Shown here in pieces: positions 45,379-53,906 of a stretch of 64,000 nucleotides of DNA (positions within the stretch are counted from its first letter, which is position 1; each line of letters begins with the position of its first letter). The DNA is from Bacillota bacterium (GTDB taxonomy: Bacteria > Bacillota > UBA4882 > UBA10575), in contig DUOH01000049.1 in NCBI GenBank assembly GCA_012838955.1, positions 50,043-114,042 on the forward strand, given 5' to 3'. Below the pieces are notes generated by a model. The model saw nothing but the letters and a program-made list of their open reading frames with translations. It was not told where the DNA came from and ran no database searches. The translations under genes and the position numbers were made by a program.

Positions 45379-46143
45379 TTGAGGATAAAGATTGGATTGG
45401 CAGAGGATAATTTGGAGTTTTGCCAAATTATCCAAGAATATTTGGAAAGCAACGGGGAAATGCAGGTAGTCGGGGTAGCCCATGACGGACTAAAAGCGCT
45501 GGAAATGGTTAGAATAGTGCCAATGGATGTCCTCTTGCTTGATATGATTATGCCTAAAATAGATGGGATCGGTGTCCTAGAACGAATGCGTAATTTGAAG
45601 ACCCGACCTAAAATCATTATTTTTTCCGCGTTTGGTCATGAAGAAATGACAAGGAAAGCGGTGGAATTGGGCGCTGATTATTTCATCGTCAAACCCTTTG
45701 ACCTCGAGATTTTAGTCCAAAGAATCAAAGAAACCTGTGGACAACAGAGTTCAACTCCTCTAATCAAATTAAGATTCAATCACGATACCGAACTCGAAAA
45801 GGAGATCTCGAACATCCTGCAGAAGATTAAAATCCCGCCGCATTTTAAGGGCTATACTTATCTGCGAAAGGCCATATTATTGTGTATCAAAGACCCTTCT
45901 TTAATTAATGAAGTTACCAAAAGACTTTATCCGGCAATCGCCGAAGAGTATAACTCCACCAGACACCGGGTGGAGCGTTCTATGCGTTTTGCTATTGAGA
46001 CGGCATGGAGCAGAGGAGATGTAGAATATTTACATCAGATCATGGGGTACGCCATTGATGAGAAGAAAGGAAAACCGACAAATGTCTCATTCATTGCCAA
46101 GGTGGCCGACAGGATCAGACTTGAATCCAAATTTAAGATTTAG
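45379..46143 (+). CDS. spo0A: Spo0A, master regulator of sporulation
   Basis: 254 residues, TTG start after ACGGAGG. Receiver domain with phosphorylation site D55 (LLLDMIMP), E9-D10, S83 and K105, then the Spo0A-specific DNA-binding domain (about 138-254) with HRVERSMRFAIETAW in the recognition-helix region. Presence of spo0A, spoIVB and spoIVF genes implies an endospore former. Confidence 0.97.
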   Translation: MRIKIGLAEDNLEFCQIIQEYLESNGEMQVVGVAHDGLKALEMVRIVPMDVLLLDMIMPKIDGIGVLERMRNLKTRPKIIIFSAFGHEEMTRKAVELGADYFIVKPFDLEILVQRIKETCGQQSSTPLIKLRFNHDTELEKEISNILQKIKIPPHFKGYTYLRKAILLCIKDPSLINEVTKRLYPAIAEEYNSTRHRVERSMRFAIETAWSRGDVEYLHQIMGYAIDEKKGKPTNVSFIAKVADRIRLESKFKI

Positions 46144-46183
46144 AAACCAAGATAAAACTTGATCTGTAAGGGGCGTCGGGGGT

Positions 46184-47305
46184 TTGCAGATTCGTTCTAC
46201 AGCACGAAAAGACAGCAAAACCAAGAACTTGATCAAACGGTTGCTTCCGGGTGAGATCGCAGTGATTAACCACCCGGATTTGGATCAGGTGGCGGCCGAA
46301 TCTCTAATCAAGGCCAAAGTAAAGATGGTCATCAATGCCGGTCCTTGTGTTTCCGGAAGATATCCGAACCTGGGACCGGAATTGTTATTAGAAGCGGGAA
46401 TACCAATCCTTGATCAGGTTGGCGAAGAATGCTTCACCGCCATACCGGACGGAGCGCTGATTGAGGTGGATGATTCCTGCGTTTTTTTTCAAGACAGACG
46501 GATCGGAGAAGGTATAATCCTGACCAGAGAATTATTGACCGAATTGATGCAGGAAGCAAGAGGAAACCTCCATCAAGAGTTGGAAAATTTTGTCCAGAAC
46601 ACCTTGGACTATGCGCTCAAAGAAAAAGAATTAATCTTGGGCAACCTAAGGATACCTGAGGTTTCTACTAGATTTAAAGCAAGACAAGTTTTGGTGGTAG
46701 TCCGAGGCCAGAACTACCGGGAAGATTTGAAGGCAATCCGTTCATATATAGATGAGATCAAACCGGTGCTGGTCGGGGTGGATGGAGGCGCGGACGCCCT
46801 TTTAGAGGCGGGTTTTAAGCCGGATCTGATTATCGGAGATATGGATAGCGTCAGCGACCGGGCTTTACTTAGCGGAGCGGAATTAATCGTCCATGCCTAT
46901 CCGGACGGACGGGCGCCGGGTTTACAAAGAGTACAGGATCTGGGATTGACCGCTTCCGTTTTTCCCGCTCCCGGAACCAGTGAAGACATTGCTTTATTGT
47001 TGGCTTATGAAAAGGGCGCAGACTTAATCGTCGCTGTAGGCGCGCACTCCAATATGATCGACTTTTTGGAAAAGGGCAGGAAAGGAATGGCCAGCACTTT
47101 TCTGGTTAGATTAAAAATCGGCGCGATTTTAGTGGATGCCAAGGGCGTTAGTCTGCTCTACCGTAGTCCCATCAAGGTAGGGCAGATCGTCTTACTCTGT
47201 ATGGCGGCTTTAATCCCCTTAGCCATTGTTTTGATGCAAAACAATCCGAGCAGAGATGTCTTCCGGTTGCTCTGGCTGAGGTTACAGGTCCTCTTTCGCT
47301 GGTGA
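46184..47305 (+). CDS. SteA-like protein (thiamin-pyrophosphokinase-like domain with C-terminal membrane segment)
   Basis: 373 residues. N-terminal domain rich in conserved Asn/Gly (MVINAGPCVSGRYPN, AGIPILDQVG), then a TPK-like catalytic-fold domain (GVDGGADALLEAGFKPDLI, GDMDSVS) and a single C-terminal membrane helix (about 333-350). In Corynebacteriales SteA forms a membrane complex with SteB involved in cytokinesis and hydrolase control. Paired with a SteB-like gene as in Actinobacteria. TTG start. Confidence 0.85.
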   Translation: MQIRSTARKDSKTKNLIKRLLPGEIAVINHPDLDQVAAESLIKAKVKMVINAGPCVSGRYPNLGPELLLEAGIPILDQVGEECFTAIPDGALIEVDDSCVFFQDRRIGEGIILTRELLTELMQEARGNLHQELENFVQNTLDYALKEKELILGNLRIPEVSTRFKARQVLVVVRGQNYREDLKAIRSYIDEIKPVLVGVDGGADALLEAGFKPDLIIGDMDSVSDRALLSGAELIVHAYPDGRAPGLQRVQDLGLTASVFPAPGTSEDIALLLAYEKGADLIVAVGAHSNMIDFLEKGRKGMASTFLVRLKIGAILVDAKGVSLLYRSPIKVGQIVLLCMAALIPLAIVLMQNNPSRDVFRLLWLRLQVLFRW

Positions 47306-47457
47306 ACAGGGCGGTAAAAGCGGCGTCTGCCTTTGATGGCCGGTGGTGATCGGATCAGCGGCTCCTGACAGGCGGTGACCAAGATCGGTAACGAACGGGC
47401 AATGAGGTGTGCGGGCAAAGTATACATATGGAAGACAAGTCTTTAGGAGGTAAGGTT

Positions 47458-48381
47458 GTGATCATTGATCTGCGTTACCATATTTCCTCCTTGGCTGCGA
47501 TCTTTCTGGCTCTGGGCATCGGGATCGTGATTGGCGGAGCTTTATTGGGAGAGGATGGCGTAAGCAAGGAGCAACAGAAGATCATCTCCGATTTGGAGCG
47601 GGAGTTTGCGCAGTTGCGGATGGAGAGAAAAAATCTGCAGATTATGTTGAAAGACCAGGAAGTCGAGGCCCAAGTTTTTCGCCAGTTTCATCAGGCCATC
47701 TATCCTACGTTGATCAAAGATTTTCTGAAAGACCGGAGAATCGCGGTGTTTAGGACGAATAATTCCATAGAAAAGCGGTATGAAAGAGCCGTCTGTACAG
47801 TATTGCGGGAAGCCGGAGCGGAGGTGGTCAGTTCCGTTGCTTTTACTTCATGGGTGGAGATGAAACCGGACCACCCGAAACTGGCGGAATTATTCCCCGC
47901 TCTCCGGCAGGAAGAGGCTTGGTCCACCCCTGTCTTGACTTCCCTGGTGGAAGGATTGGCGGTGGGGAAGGCCGACCGGATCTTGCCCTTGCTCCGGGAG
48001 ATGAAGATCTTGGAGTATGATACTACCCCGGAAAAGGCCATTGATTCCATGGTCCTAGTGGGCGGAAGCAATACCAAAGACGCTTGTCGGGCGGATCTGA
48101 TTGACCTTCCGTTATCAGCCGCCGCCCGGAACTTTGGTTTAACAGTAATCGGTGTGGAACCATTGAATATACAATACTCCTATATTCCGGAATACAGCGG
48201 CGCCGGGTTGACTACTGTCGACAATATTGATACTATACCCGGACGGGTAGCCCTGGTTTATACTTTGGCTACACGAAAAAAGGGTTGCTTTGGAGTGAAA
48301 GAAACAGCCCAGGCCTTACTTCCGGCTGTGGATGGTTATTCACCCGGACTGCGGCCCATGGAGATGAGTGAGAGTGAATGA
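47458..48381 (+). CDS. SteB/MctB-like membrane protein (copper-transporter family annotation)
   Basis: 307 residues from GTG 47458, 7 nt after AGGAGG (47445-47450). One N-terminal membrane helix (about 8-28), a coiled coil (35-75) and an external alpha/beta domain. Often labelled 'copper transporter' after mycobacterial MctB, but a single helix cannot be a channel; its place beside SteA favours the SteB role. Ends overlapping the next gene. Confidence 0.82.
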   Translation: MIIDLRYHISSLAAIFLALGIGIVIGGALLGEDGVSKEQQKIISDLEREFAQLRMERKNLQIMLKDQEVEAQVFRQFHQAIYPTLIKDFLKDRRIAVFRTNNSIEKRYERAVCTVLREAGAEVVSSVAFTSWVEMKPDHPKLAELFPALRQEEAWSTPVLTSLVEGLAVGKADRILPLLREMKILEYDTTPEKAIDSMVLVGGSNTKDACRADLIDLPLSAAARNFGLTVIGVEPLNIQYSYIPEYSGAGLTTVDNIDTIPGRVALVYTLATRKKGCFGVKETAQALLPAVDGYSPGLRPMEMSESE

Positions 48382-49072
48382 AGTTAAGAATCAACAGAAT
48401 AGTGAATATTTAATTTCCATCATCATCCCGGCTTACAATGAAGAAATGCTGGTAGGGCAAACCGTAGAGGCGGTCTCTACCATTACCGGCGTGGGGCAGA
48501 TCATCGTGGTTGATGACGGCTCAACGGATCACACCGCGGCGATGGCGGAAAAAGCCGGAGCCACTGTCCTACGCTCCGAAAAAAATCTGGGGAAAGGCGG
48601 CGCTTTAAACCTGGGACTGACCAAAGCCATCGGCGACATCATTTTATTGGTCGATGCCGATCTGGGTAAAACGTCAATTGAAGCCAGAAAACTGCTGGAT
48701 CCGGTCATCAAAGGCCAGGCTGACCTGACCATCGGCAGATTTACTTCGCGTAAGCGAAAGGGTGGTTTTGGGTTGGCCTTAAATCTGGCACGCAAAGCCA
48801 TCCGGCACTTAACCGGGTTAAACTTGGAAGCCCCCCTCTCCGGGCAACGGGCGTTGAACAGGAAAGCGCTGGCCGCTTTAAATAATCAGTTCGCCGCGGG
48901 GTTTGCGGTGGAGGTAGCGATGATTATTGATCTAGCCAGGCATGGGTTGGTGATTAGAGAGGTGCCGGTGGAGATGCGTCACCGGGAGACAGACCGGGAT
49001 TTCTTCGGCTTTCTCCACCGGGGAAGACAGTTTTGGGATATTTTCTGGGTGATCACCAGCAGGATGTTTTAA
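48374..49072 (+). CDS. Glycosyltransferase family 2
   Basis: About 232 residues. GT-A motifs: SIIIPAYNEE, VVDDGSTDHT, LGKGGALNLGL, and LVDADLG (DxD-type). Likely transfers a sugar from a nucleotide donor onto a lipid or surface acceptor. GTG 48374 has GGAG 10 nt upstream; GTG 48368 is possible. With the MraY-like gene that follows it probably builds a lipid-linked envelope glycan. Terminator follows. Confidence 0.88.
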   Translation: MNEVKNQQNSEYLISIIIPAYNEEMLVGQTVEAVSTITGVGQIIVVDDGSTDHTAAMAEKAGATVLRSEKNLGKGGALNLGLTKAIGDIILLVDADLGKTSIEARKLLDPVIKGQADLTIGRFTSRKRKGGFGLALNLARKAIRHLTGLNLEAPLSGQRALNRKALAALNNQFAAGFAVEVAMIIDLARHGLVIREVPVEMRHRETDRDFFGFLHRGRQFWDIFWVITSRMF

Positions 49073-49119
49073 GCGCCATCTACCGCTTTAGTTTCTGAAA
49101 GAATGATGGCGCGCCGACA

Positions 49120-49149
49120 AAGGCGGGCGCTTCCGGCTCCGCCTTTTTT
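49120..49149 (+). terminator. Rho-independent terminator
   Basis: AAGGCGG / CCGCCTT with an inner GCGCTTCCGGC loop and a T-run. It sits between the glycosyltransferase and the MraY-like gene, so partial readthrough may occur. Confidence 0.8.
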
Positions 49150-49184
49150 GCTAGTGAAGAACTATAAGATAGCAGGGTGAGGCA

Positions 49185-50027
49185 ATGCTGGAATTCTTCC
49201 TTTTTTTACTGGGAGTGTCCATGGTGAAGGTGATTCTCCGCCCGGTAAGTGAGTTGTTACTGACTTCCGGGGTAACCAAGGAGAATTACGTGGGCGTCAG
49301 GATTCCCACTGCTGTAGGCGTAGTCTTCCCCTTAACCTTACCTCTGTCATTAGCCGCCTGTTTAACTTTGAAACAGGTTCTTTTTAACCCGGAAGAAGTG
49401 TTTCTGCTGCTCTTCATCACCACCGGCATGGGTTTTGTCGGACTCTGTGATGATTTACTAAAAACTGATGAAGAAAAAGGGTTTCGAGGGCATTTTGCCC
49501 AATTATTAAAGGGGAAATTAACCTCTGGAGCGTTGAAGGCCGGCGCCGGGATCGGCTTTGCCCTCATCTTCACTTCCGGTTTGTGGGTGATGGGGCGCGC
49601 CAGTTTGTGGATGTTGATCCCGCAGACGCTGGTAGTGGCCTTGGCGACCAATAGTATAAACCTTTTTGACCTCAGACCCGGACGGGCCGTTAAGTTCTTC
49701 TTCTTCGCCGCCATACTCTTTTTTTTACTTTTGGAACTTCGTGGGATCAAGAGCCCTTACTTTAAACTCTTATATCCAGTCAGCGGCGGACTTCTCGCCT
49801 ATTTACCGCTGGATATCAAAGCCCAAGGCATGTTGGGGGACACCGGGGCCAACTTTTTAGGCGCCTTACTAGGGGCAGTGATTATTCTCACTAAGGATCC
49901 GGTTCTGCTCTATAGCGCTTTCTGTTTCTTTCTCTCTTTACAATTAGGCGCCGAGCGGTTTTCCTTCAGTCAGGTGATTGAGAGTAACCGTGTTCTGCGA
50001 TTCCTGGATGAACTTGGGAGGGACTAG
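49185..50027 (+). CDS. MraY/WecA-like polyprenyl-phosphate N-acetylglycosamine-1-phosphate transferase
   Basis: 280 residues, about eight membrane helices. Cytoplasmic active-site loops seen: GLCDDLLK (DDxxK-like), NSINLFDLRPGRAVK, and MLGDTGANFLG. The LFDLRPG reading in place of the usual NxxNxxDGxDG loop suggests a non-MraY, WecA-like subfamily. It would start synthesis of a lipid-linked glycan at the membrane. Followed 3 nt later by nfo. Confidence 0.85.
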   Translation: MLEFFLFLLGVSMVKVILRPVSELLLTSGVTKENYVGVRIPTAVGVVFPLTLPLSLAACLTLKQVLFNPEEVFLLLFITTGMGFVGLCDDLLKTDEEKGFRGHFAQLLKGKLTSGALKAGAGIGFALIFTSGLWVMGRASLWMLIPQTLVVALATNSINLFDLRPGRAVKFFFFAAILFFLLLELRGIKSPYFKLLYPVSGGLLAYLPLDIKAQGMLGDTGANFLGALLGAVIILTKDPVLLYSAFCFFLSLQLGAERFSFSQVIESNRVLRFLDELGRD

Positions 50028-50029
50028 TA

Positions 50030-50893
50030 TTGTTCTTTGGTTTACATGTATCCATCGGAAAAGGGTTGGCCAGGGCGGTGCAGACCGCCGAGGCGCTGAC
50101 CTGTGAGTGTCTGCAGATCTTTGCCGGAAATCCAAGAGGTTGGGCGCGTAAGCCGCTGGATGAGAAGGAGGTTCGGAGGTTTCAATCCGCCAGAGAGGCG
50201 AGTTCCATTAAGAAAGTTGCCGTGCATCTCTCTTATTTGCCTAATCTTGCTTCAGCCGATGCCGAACTTTATGAAAAATCAGTATTGGCCATGGGTGAAG
50301 ACTACCGGCGCGCGGTCAGCCTGGGCGCTGATTATTTCGTGGTTCATCCGGGCGCCGGGGGAGATGGAAATAAAGAGGAGGCCCTTGAAAAAGTAGCCAA
50401 GGGGATCAACACGGTCTTAACCGAGGTTAGGGGGGAGACTCTTATTCTCTTGGAAAATCAGGCCGGCGGAGGTACGGAATTAGCGGGTGATCTCAGGGAT
50501 TTAGGACTCATTCTCGGCCAGGTGAAGGAGGCGGCGCGCACCGGTATTTGTTTGGACACCTGTCATGCTTATGCCGCCGGATATGAACTCCGGACTGCGC
50601 AGGGTCTGGCCGAAGTCTGGCAAGAGGTTGAGGAAGCCGTTGGCCTCGATCGGCTCTATCTTCTTCACTTAAATGATTGTTTGGGGGAGAAGGGTTCTCA
50701 TCTGGATCGCCACACGCATATCGGTGAGGGAAAGATCGGCCTGGCCGGGTTCAAACTCATCGTGAATCACCCGGCTCTAATAGGGAGGGCAGGGGTGATG
50801 GAGACACCCAGAAGTTCGGATCAGGATGATCTACGCAACCTGGAAATGATCAGGAGCCTGGTGGCTGGGGGGCAAGGACAAGATGGGCAATGA
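50030..50893 (+). CDS. nfo: Endonuclease IV (AP endonuclease)
   Basis: 287 residues, TTG start 7 nt after GGGAGGG. Cleaves 5' of abasic sites. Zinc ligands in LHVSIGKG, HPGAGG, LENQAGGG, DTCHAYAAGY, HLNDCLGEKGSHLDRH and the trailing HTHIGEGKIG and METPR. All signature motifs are present. Overlaps the helicase gene by 11 nt. Confidence 0.96.
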   Translation: MFFGLHVSIGKGLARAVQTAEALTCECLQIFAGNPRGWARKPLDEKEVRRFQSAREASSIKKVAVHLSYLPNLASADAELYEKSVLAMGEDYRRAVSLGADYFVVHPGAGGDGNKEEALEKVAKGINTVLTEVRGETLILLENQAGGGTELAGDLRDLGLILGQVKEAARTGICLDTCHAYAAGYELRTAQGLAEVWQEVEEAVGLDRLYLLHLNDCLGEKGSHLDRHTHIGEGKIGLAGFKLIVNHPALIGRAGVMETPRSSDQDDLRNLEMIRSLVAGGQGQDGQ

Positions 50894-53060
50894 AGAAGCC
50901 CGGATCACCCATCCGGAGGAGGCCTTCTCAGCCCGAGGCGTCTTCGCCGCCACCCCCGGTTTTGAATTTCGTCCCGCCCAGGTGAGGATGGCCTCTCTGA
51001 TCTGGGAGACTTTTAAAAAAGGCGGGGTGGCCTTAATCGAAGCAGGAACCGGCACCGGAAAGTCTCTGGCTTACCTGTACCCTAGTTTCTTTTCTACCCT
51101 TCCGTCGGCCTCCAACCCCGGGCCAGGGGAAATAGAAAGCCTTCCGCAGGAAACCGGCAGGACCATAATTGCCACCCATACGATCAACCTTCAACAGCAA
51201 TTAATAGAGAAGGACATTCCCTCTCTGGCCGAAGTCACGCGTTATCCGCTGAAGGCCGCCTTATTGATGGGCAGATCCAATTATCTATGCAGGCGCAAGA
51301 TAATGCTGGTTGAAAAGGATAAAGATAAACTCAGTCCCGAAGAACGTAGGATGTTGATGCGGGTCATGTCCGGTGCGGAGAAAGCTGCGGGTTGTTTGGA
51401 ACAGATCGGAGTGGCTTTGCCCGCAGATTTAAAGACGATGCTTGCTTCCGAGACGGAGACCTGTCTGCGGGGGCATTGCCCATTTTTGGCGACTTGTTTT
51501 TGGCATGCGGCCAGGAAACAAGCTTTTGATGCGCAAGTGGTGGTGGTGAACCATCATCTGTTCTTTGCCGACTTGGCCTTACGTAAGGAGCATGAGTTCG
51601 CCCAAGAGAAGATGGCGCTCCCTCCTTATGAGTATGTGGTCTTTGATGAAGCTCATCATCTGGAGGAGGTGGCCTCCTTATATTTGGGGATCCGCTTGTC
51701 CGAAAGCGATCTGGAAAAGTTTTTTACCCGCTTATTAAGGAAGGAAGGCCGCTGGAGCGGCGGACGCCTCACTGTATTACGCCGGCGATTACTGGAAAAA
51801 AGTTCGGATCTGCCCTTTCTCCAGAGAAACCTTTATTTACTTGACGCTGAGCTGATTCCGGGTTTGAATACGCTGGAAAAGTTATGGCAACGTTTTTTTA
51901 CTTATCTAAAGAACTACTTTACCCTGAATCTTCCCGGCACAGAAGAGGTTAATCTCCGGTTCACCACGGATTTGCTGAATGAAGAGGCGCGACTGGCGGA
52001 GGTGGTGAACGCGATCCGCGAGTCTACTGCCGAGTGGGAGAAGAAGGCCTCGTTATTAGTGGATGAGTGGCAAGAGGTGGAGGAGTTCAGGGAAGACAGT
52101 GTGTTTCTGTTGGAAGCCGGGAGATATCTGCATAAGCTCCGCTGTGATTTACCGGTTGTCCTCAACGGAACCGAAGATAAATATGTGCACTGGCTGGAGG
52201 TTAAAGCCCAAGCGGAGGCGATGAGCGTTACTGTGCACAGGCTGCCACTAACCATTGGCGATTTATTATATGAGAACCTCTTCACCAAGGTAAAGTCCGC
52301 AGTTTGCACCTCCGCCACTTTGGCGGTGGGGCAACGGTTCCAGTATATAAAGACCCGCCTGGGTATAGATCTGCTTCATCCTAGTGAAAGAAGAGAGGCT
52401 GTCTTAGAGTCGCCCTTTGATTACGACCGTCAGGTTTTGGTCATGGTCGCCAAGGATCTGCCTTTACCGGACAGCCCACAGTTTCTGTCGGCCGTCATCA
52501 CGGCGTTACCCCGGATTCTTGAGGCCGCCGGTGGCAGAAGCCTGTTGTTATTCACCAATCACCAACAGATGAAAGCAGCTTATCAGCAAACGGCTGCCTT
52601 TATAAAGAGTAAGGGGTACAGTCTTTTTATCCAAGGGGAGATGTCCAGGCATCGTCTGTTGAAGAAGTTTAAGACCGCTCCCTGTCCGGTTCTTTTTGGG
52701 ACGGATAGTTTCTGGGAGGGAGTGGACGTGCCCGGCGCCCAACTCTCTACCTTACTTATGATGCGCTTGCCGTTTCGTGTCCCGACCGAACCGTTGTTTC
52801 AGGCGAAGAGCGAAGCTCTGGCCAGAGAAGGGAAGGAGGCTTTCTTCCACCTGAGCCTCCCGGAAGCGGTGATCAAATTTAAACAAGGATTCGGTAGACT
52901 GATTCGTACTAAAAAAGACCGGGGCGTGGTCATTGTTTTGGACAAGCGGATCTTAACCAAGGCCTATGGTAAAATATTTCTTTCCTCCATTCCCGGAGGG
53001 GAAGTTCTCTCCGTGAGTCTAGACGAGATGCCGGAGAAGATTAGATCCTGGTTAGAGTAA
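50883..53060 (+). CDS. XPD/DinG-family Fe-S DNA helicase
   Basis: 725 residues. Superfamily 2 helicase: Walker A AGTGTGKS (about 54-61), DEAH in VFDEAHHLEE, motif VI QGFGRLIRTKKDRG. Four Cys (C136, C194, C199, C205) sit where the [4Fe-4S] cluster of XPD/DinG helicases lies. Predicted 5'-to-3' unwinding of DNA with forks or R-loops. Overlap with nfo suggests a repair operon. No LexA box is visible nearby. Confidence 0.9.
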   Translation: MGNEEARITHPEEAFSARGVFAATPGFEFRPAQVRMASLIWETFKKGGVALIEAGTGTGKSLAYLYPSFFSTLPSASNPGPGEIESLPQETGRTIIATHTINLQQQLIEKDIPSLAEVTRYPLKAALLMGRSNYLCRRKIMLVEKDKDKLSPEERRMLMRVMSGAEKAAGCLEQIGVALPADLKTMLASETETCLRGHCPFLATCFWHAARKQAFDAQVVVVNHHLFFADLALRKEHEFAQEKMALPPYEYVVFDEAHHLEEVASLYLGIRLSESDLEKFFTRLLRKEGRWSGGRLTVLRRRLLEKSSDLPFLQRNLYLLDAELIPGLNTLEKLWQRFFTYLKNYFTLNLPGTEEVNLRFTTDLLNEEARLAEVVNAIRESTAEWEKKASLLVDEWQEVEEFREDSVFLLEAGRYLHKLRCDLPVVLNGTEDKYVHWLEVKAQAEAMSVTVHRLPLTIGDLLYENLFTKVKSAVCTSATLAVGQRFQYIKTRLGIDLLHPSERREAVLESPFDYDRQVLVMVAKDLPLPDSPQFLSAVITALPRILEAAGGRSLLLFTNHQQMKAAYQQTAAFIKSKGYSLFIQGEMSRHRLLKKFKTAPCPVLFGTDSFWEGVDVPGAQLSTLLMMRLPFRVPTEPLFQAKSEALAREGKEAFFHLSLPEAVIKFKQGFGRLIRTKKDRGVVIVLDKRILTKAYGKIFLSSIPGGEVLSVSLDEMPEKIRSWLE

Positions 53061-53124
53061 AGTGGGAGGCGTTCTTCTTACATGTCATGTGTACCTTGTG
53101 CAACAGGGCATAATTCTTCAACTC

Positions 53125-53153
53125 TTGTAAAAAAAAAGAAAGTGTGGTACACT
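53125..53153 (+). promoter_or_regulatory. Promoter of the rimP-nusA-infB operon
   Basis: TTGTAA, 17-nt spacer, TACACT, about 240 nt before rimP. Confidence 0.65.
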
Positions 53154-53178
53154 ATTATCTTGTAAGATTGCATTGAAG

Positions 53179-53198
53179 GAGTGGGCGCCAACCCACTC
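53179..53198 (+). other. Hairpin in the rimP leader
   Basis: GAGTGGG / CCCACTC with loop CGCCAA, about 25 nt after the promoter, followed by TTTC. Similar leader hairpins precede rimP in many Firmicutes; it may be a weak attenuator for this long operon. The rest of 53200-53391 has no gene. Confidence 0.5.
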
Positions 53199-53391
53199 TT
53201 TCATCTTATTTGCCCTTTCATTCATGCCTTGCTTAACCTTGCATTCTGCCAGGCCGGGCAGGAGAGGATGGAAGATCCTGAACAGATGGGAGAATTCAAC
53301 ATAAAGGATACTAAGAATATTAATGCGAGTATGTGAGCATGCGTGGACACACGCGCAACAACTTTAAGGAGAGAAAAGAGGGAGTAGATAC

Positions 53392-53862
53392 ATGGCAAAC
53401 GTGGGTGGTACGCGTAGGCGTGTGCAGGAACTTGCTGATCGGGTCGGGGAGGGTTTAGGATATGAGGTTGTGGAGGTAAGTTTTGTCAAGGAAGGGCCGC
53501 ACCGGGTGTTGCGCGTGACCATTGATCATCCGAACGGGATTGGAATTGACGATTGTGAGCGCTTTAGCAATGCTTTTGGACAGGTGCTTGATGAGGAAGA
53601 TCCGATTTCCACCTCATATTTGCTTGAGGTCTCTTCTCCGGGAATTGACCGTCCCCTGACCAAACCCGAACATTTTTCCAGATTTGCCGGTCAGGAGGCT
53701 GAGCTCAGACTCTACTCCCCAGTGCAGGGACGAAAGAAATTCCGTGGCACGCTCGTGGGATGGTCGCCGGAAGCAGAAGGCCAAGTGTTGATGAAGTGTG
53801 ACGGCGAAGAACTGGCCATTCCGTGGTCGAATATTTCCAGGGCTCGTCTATACGAAGGTTAG
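53392..53862 (+). CDS. rimP: Ribosome maturation factor RimP
   Basis: 156 residues. Conserved GIGIDDCERFSNAFGQVLDEEDPI-type core (in pieces: GIGIDDCERFSNA, LLEVSSPGIDRPL) and a C-terminal SH3-like domain. Assembles the 30S subunit. First gene of the rimP-nusA operon. Confidence 0.96.
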   Translation: MANVGGTRRRVQELADRVGEGLGYEVVEVSFVKEGPHRVLRVTIDHPNGIGIDDCERFSNAFGQVLDEEDPISTSYLLEVSSPGIDRPLTKPEHFSRFAGQEAELRLYSPVQGRKKFRGTLVGWSPEAEGQVLMKCDGEELAIPWSNISRARLYEG

Positions 53863-53906
53863 CAGGCGCGTTTTATTGTGTGTGATGAATAAGGAGGCAA
53901 GTCTTG

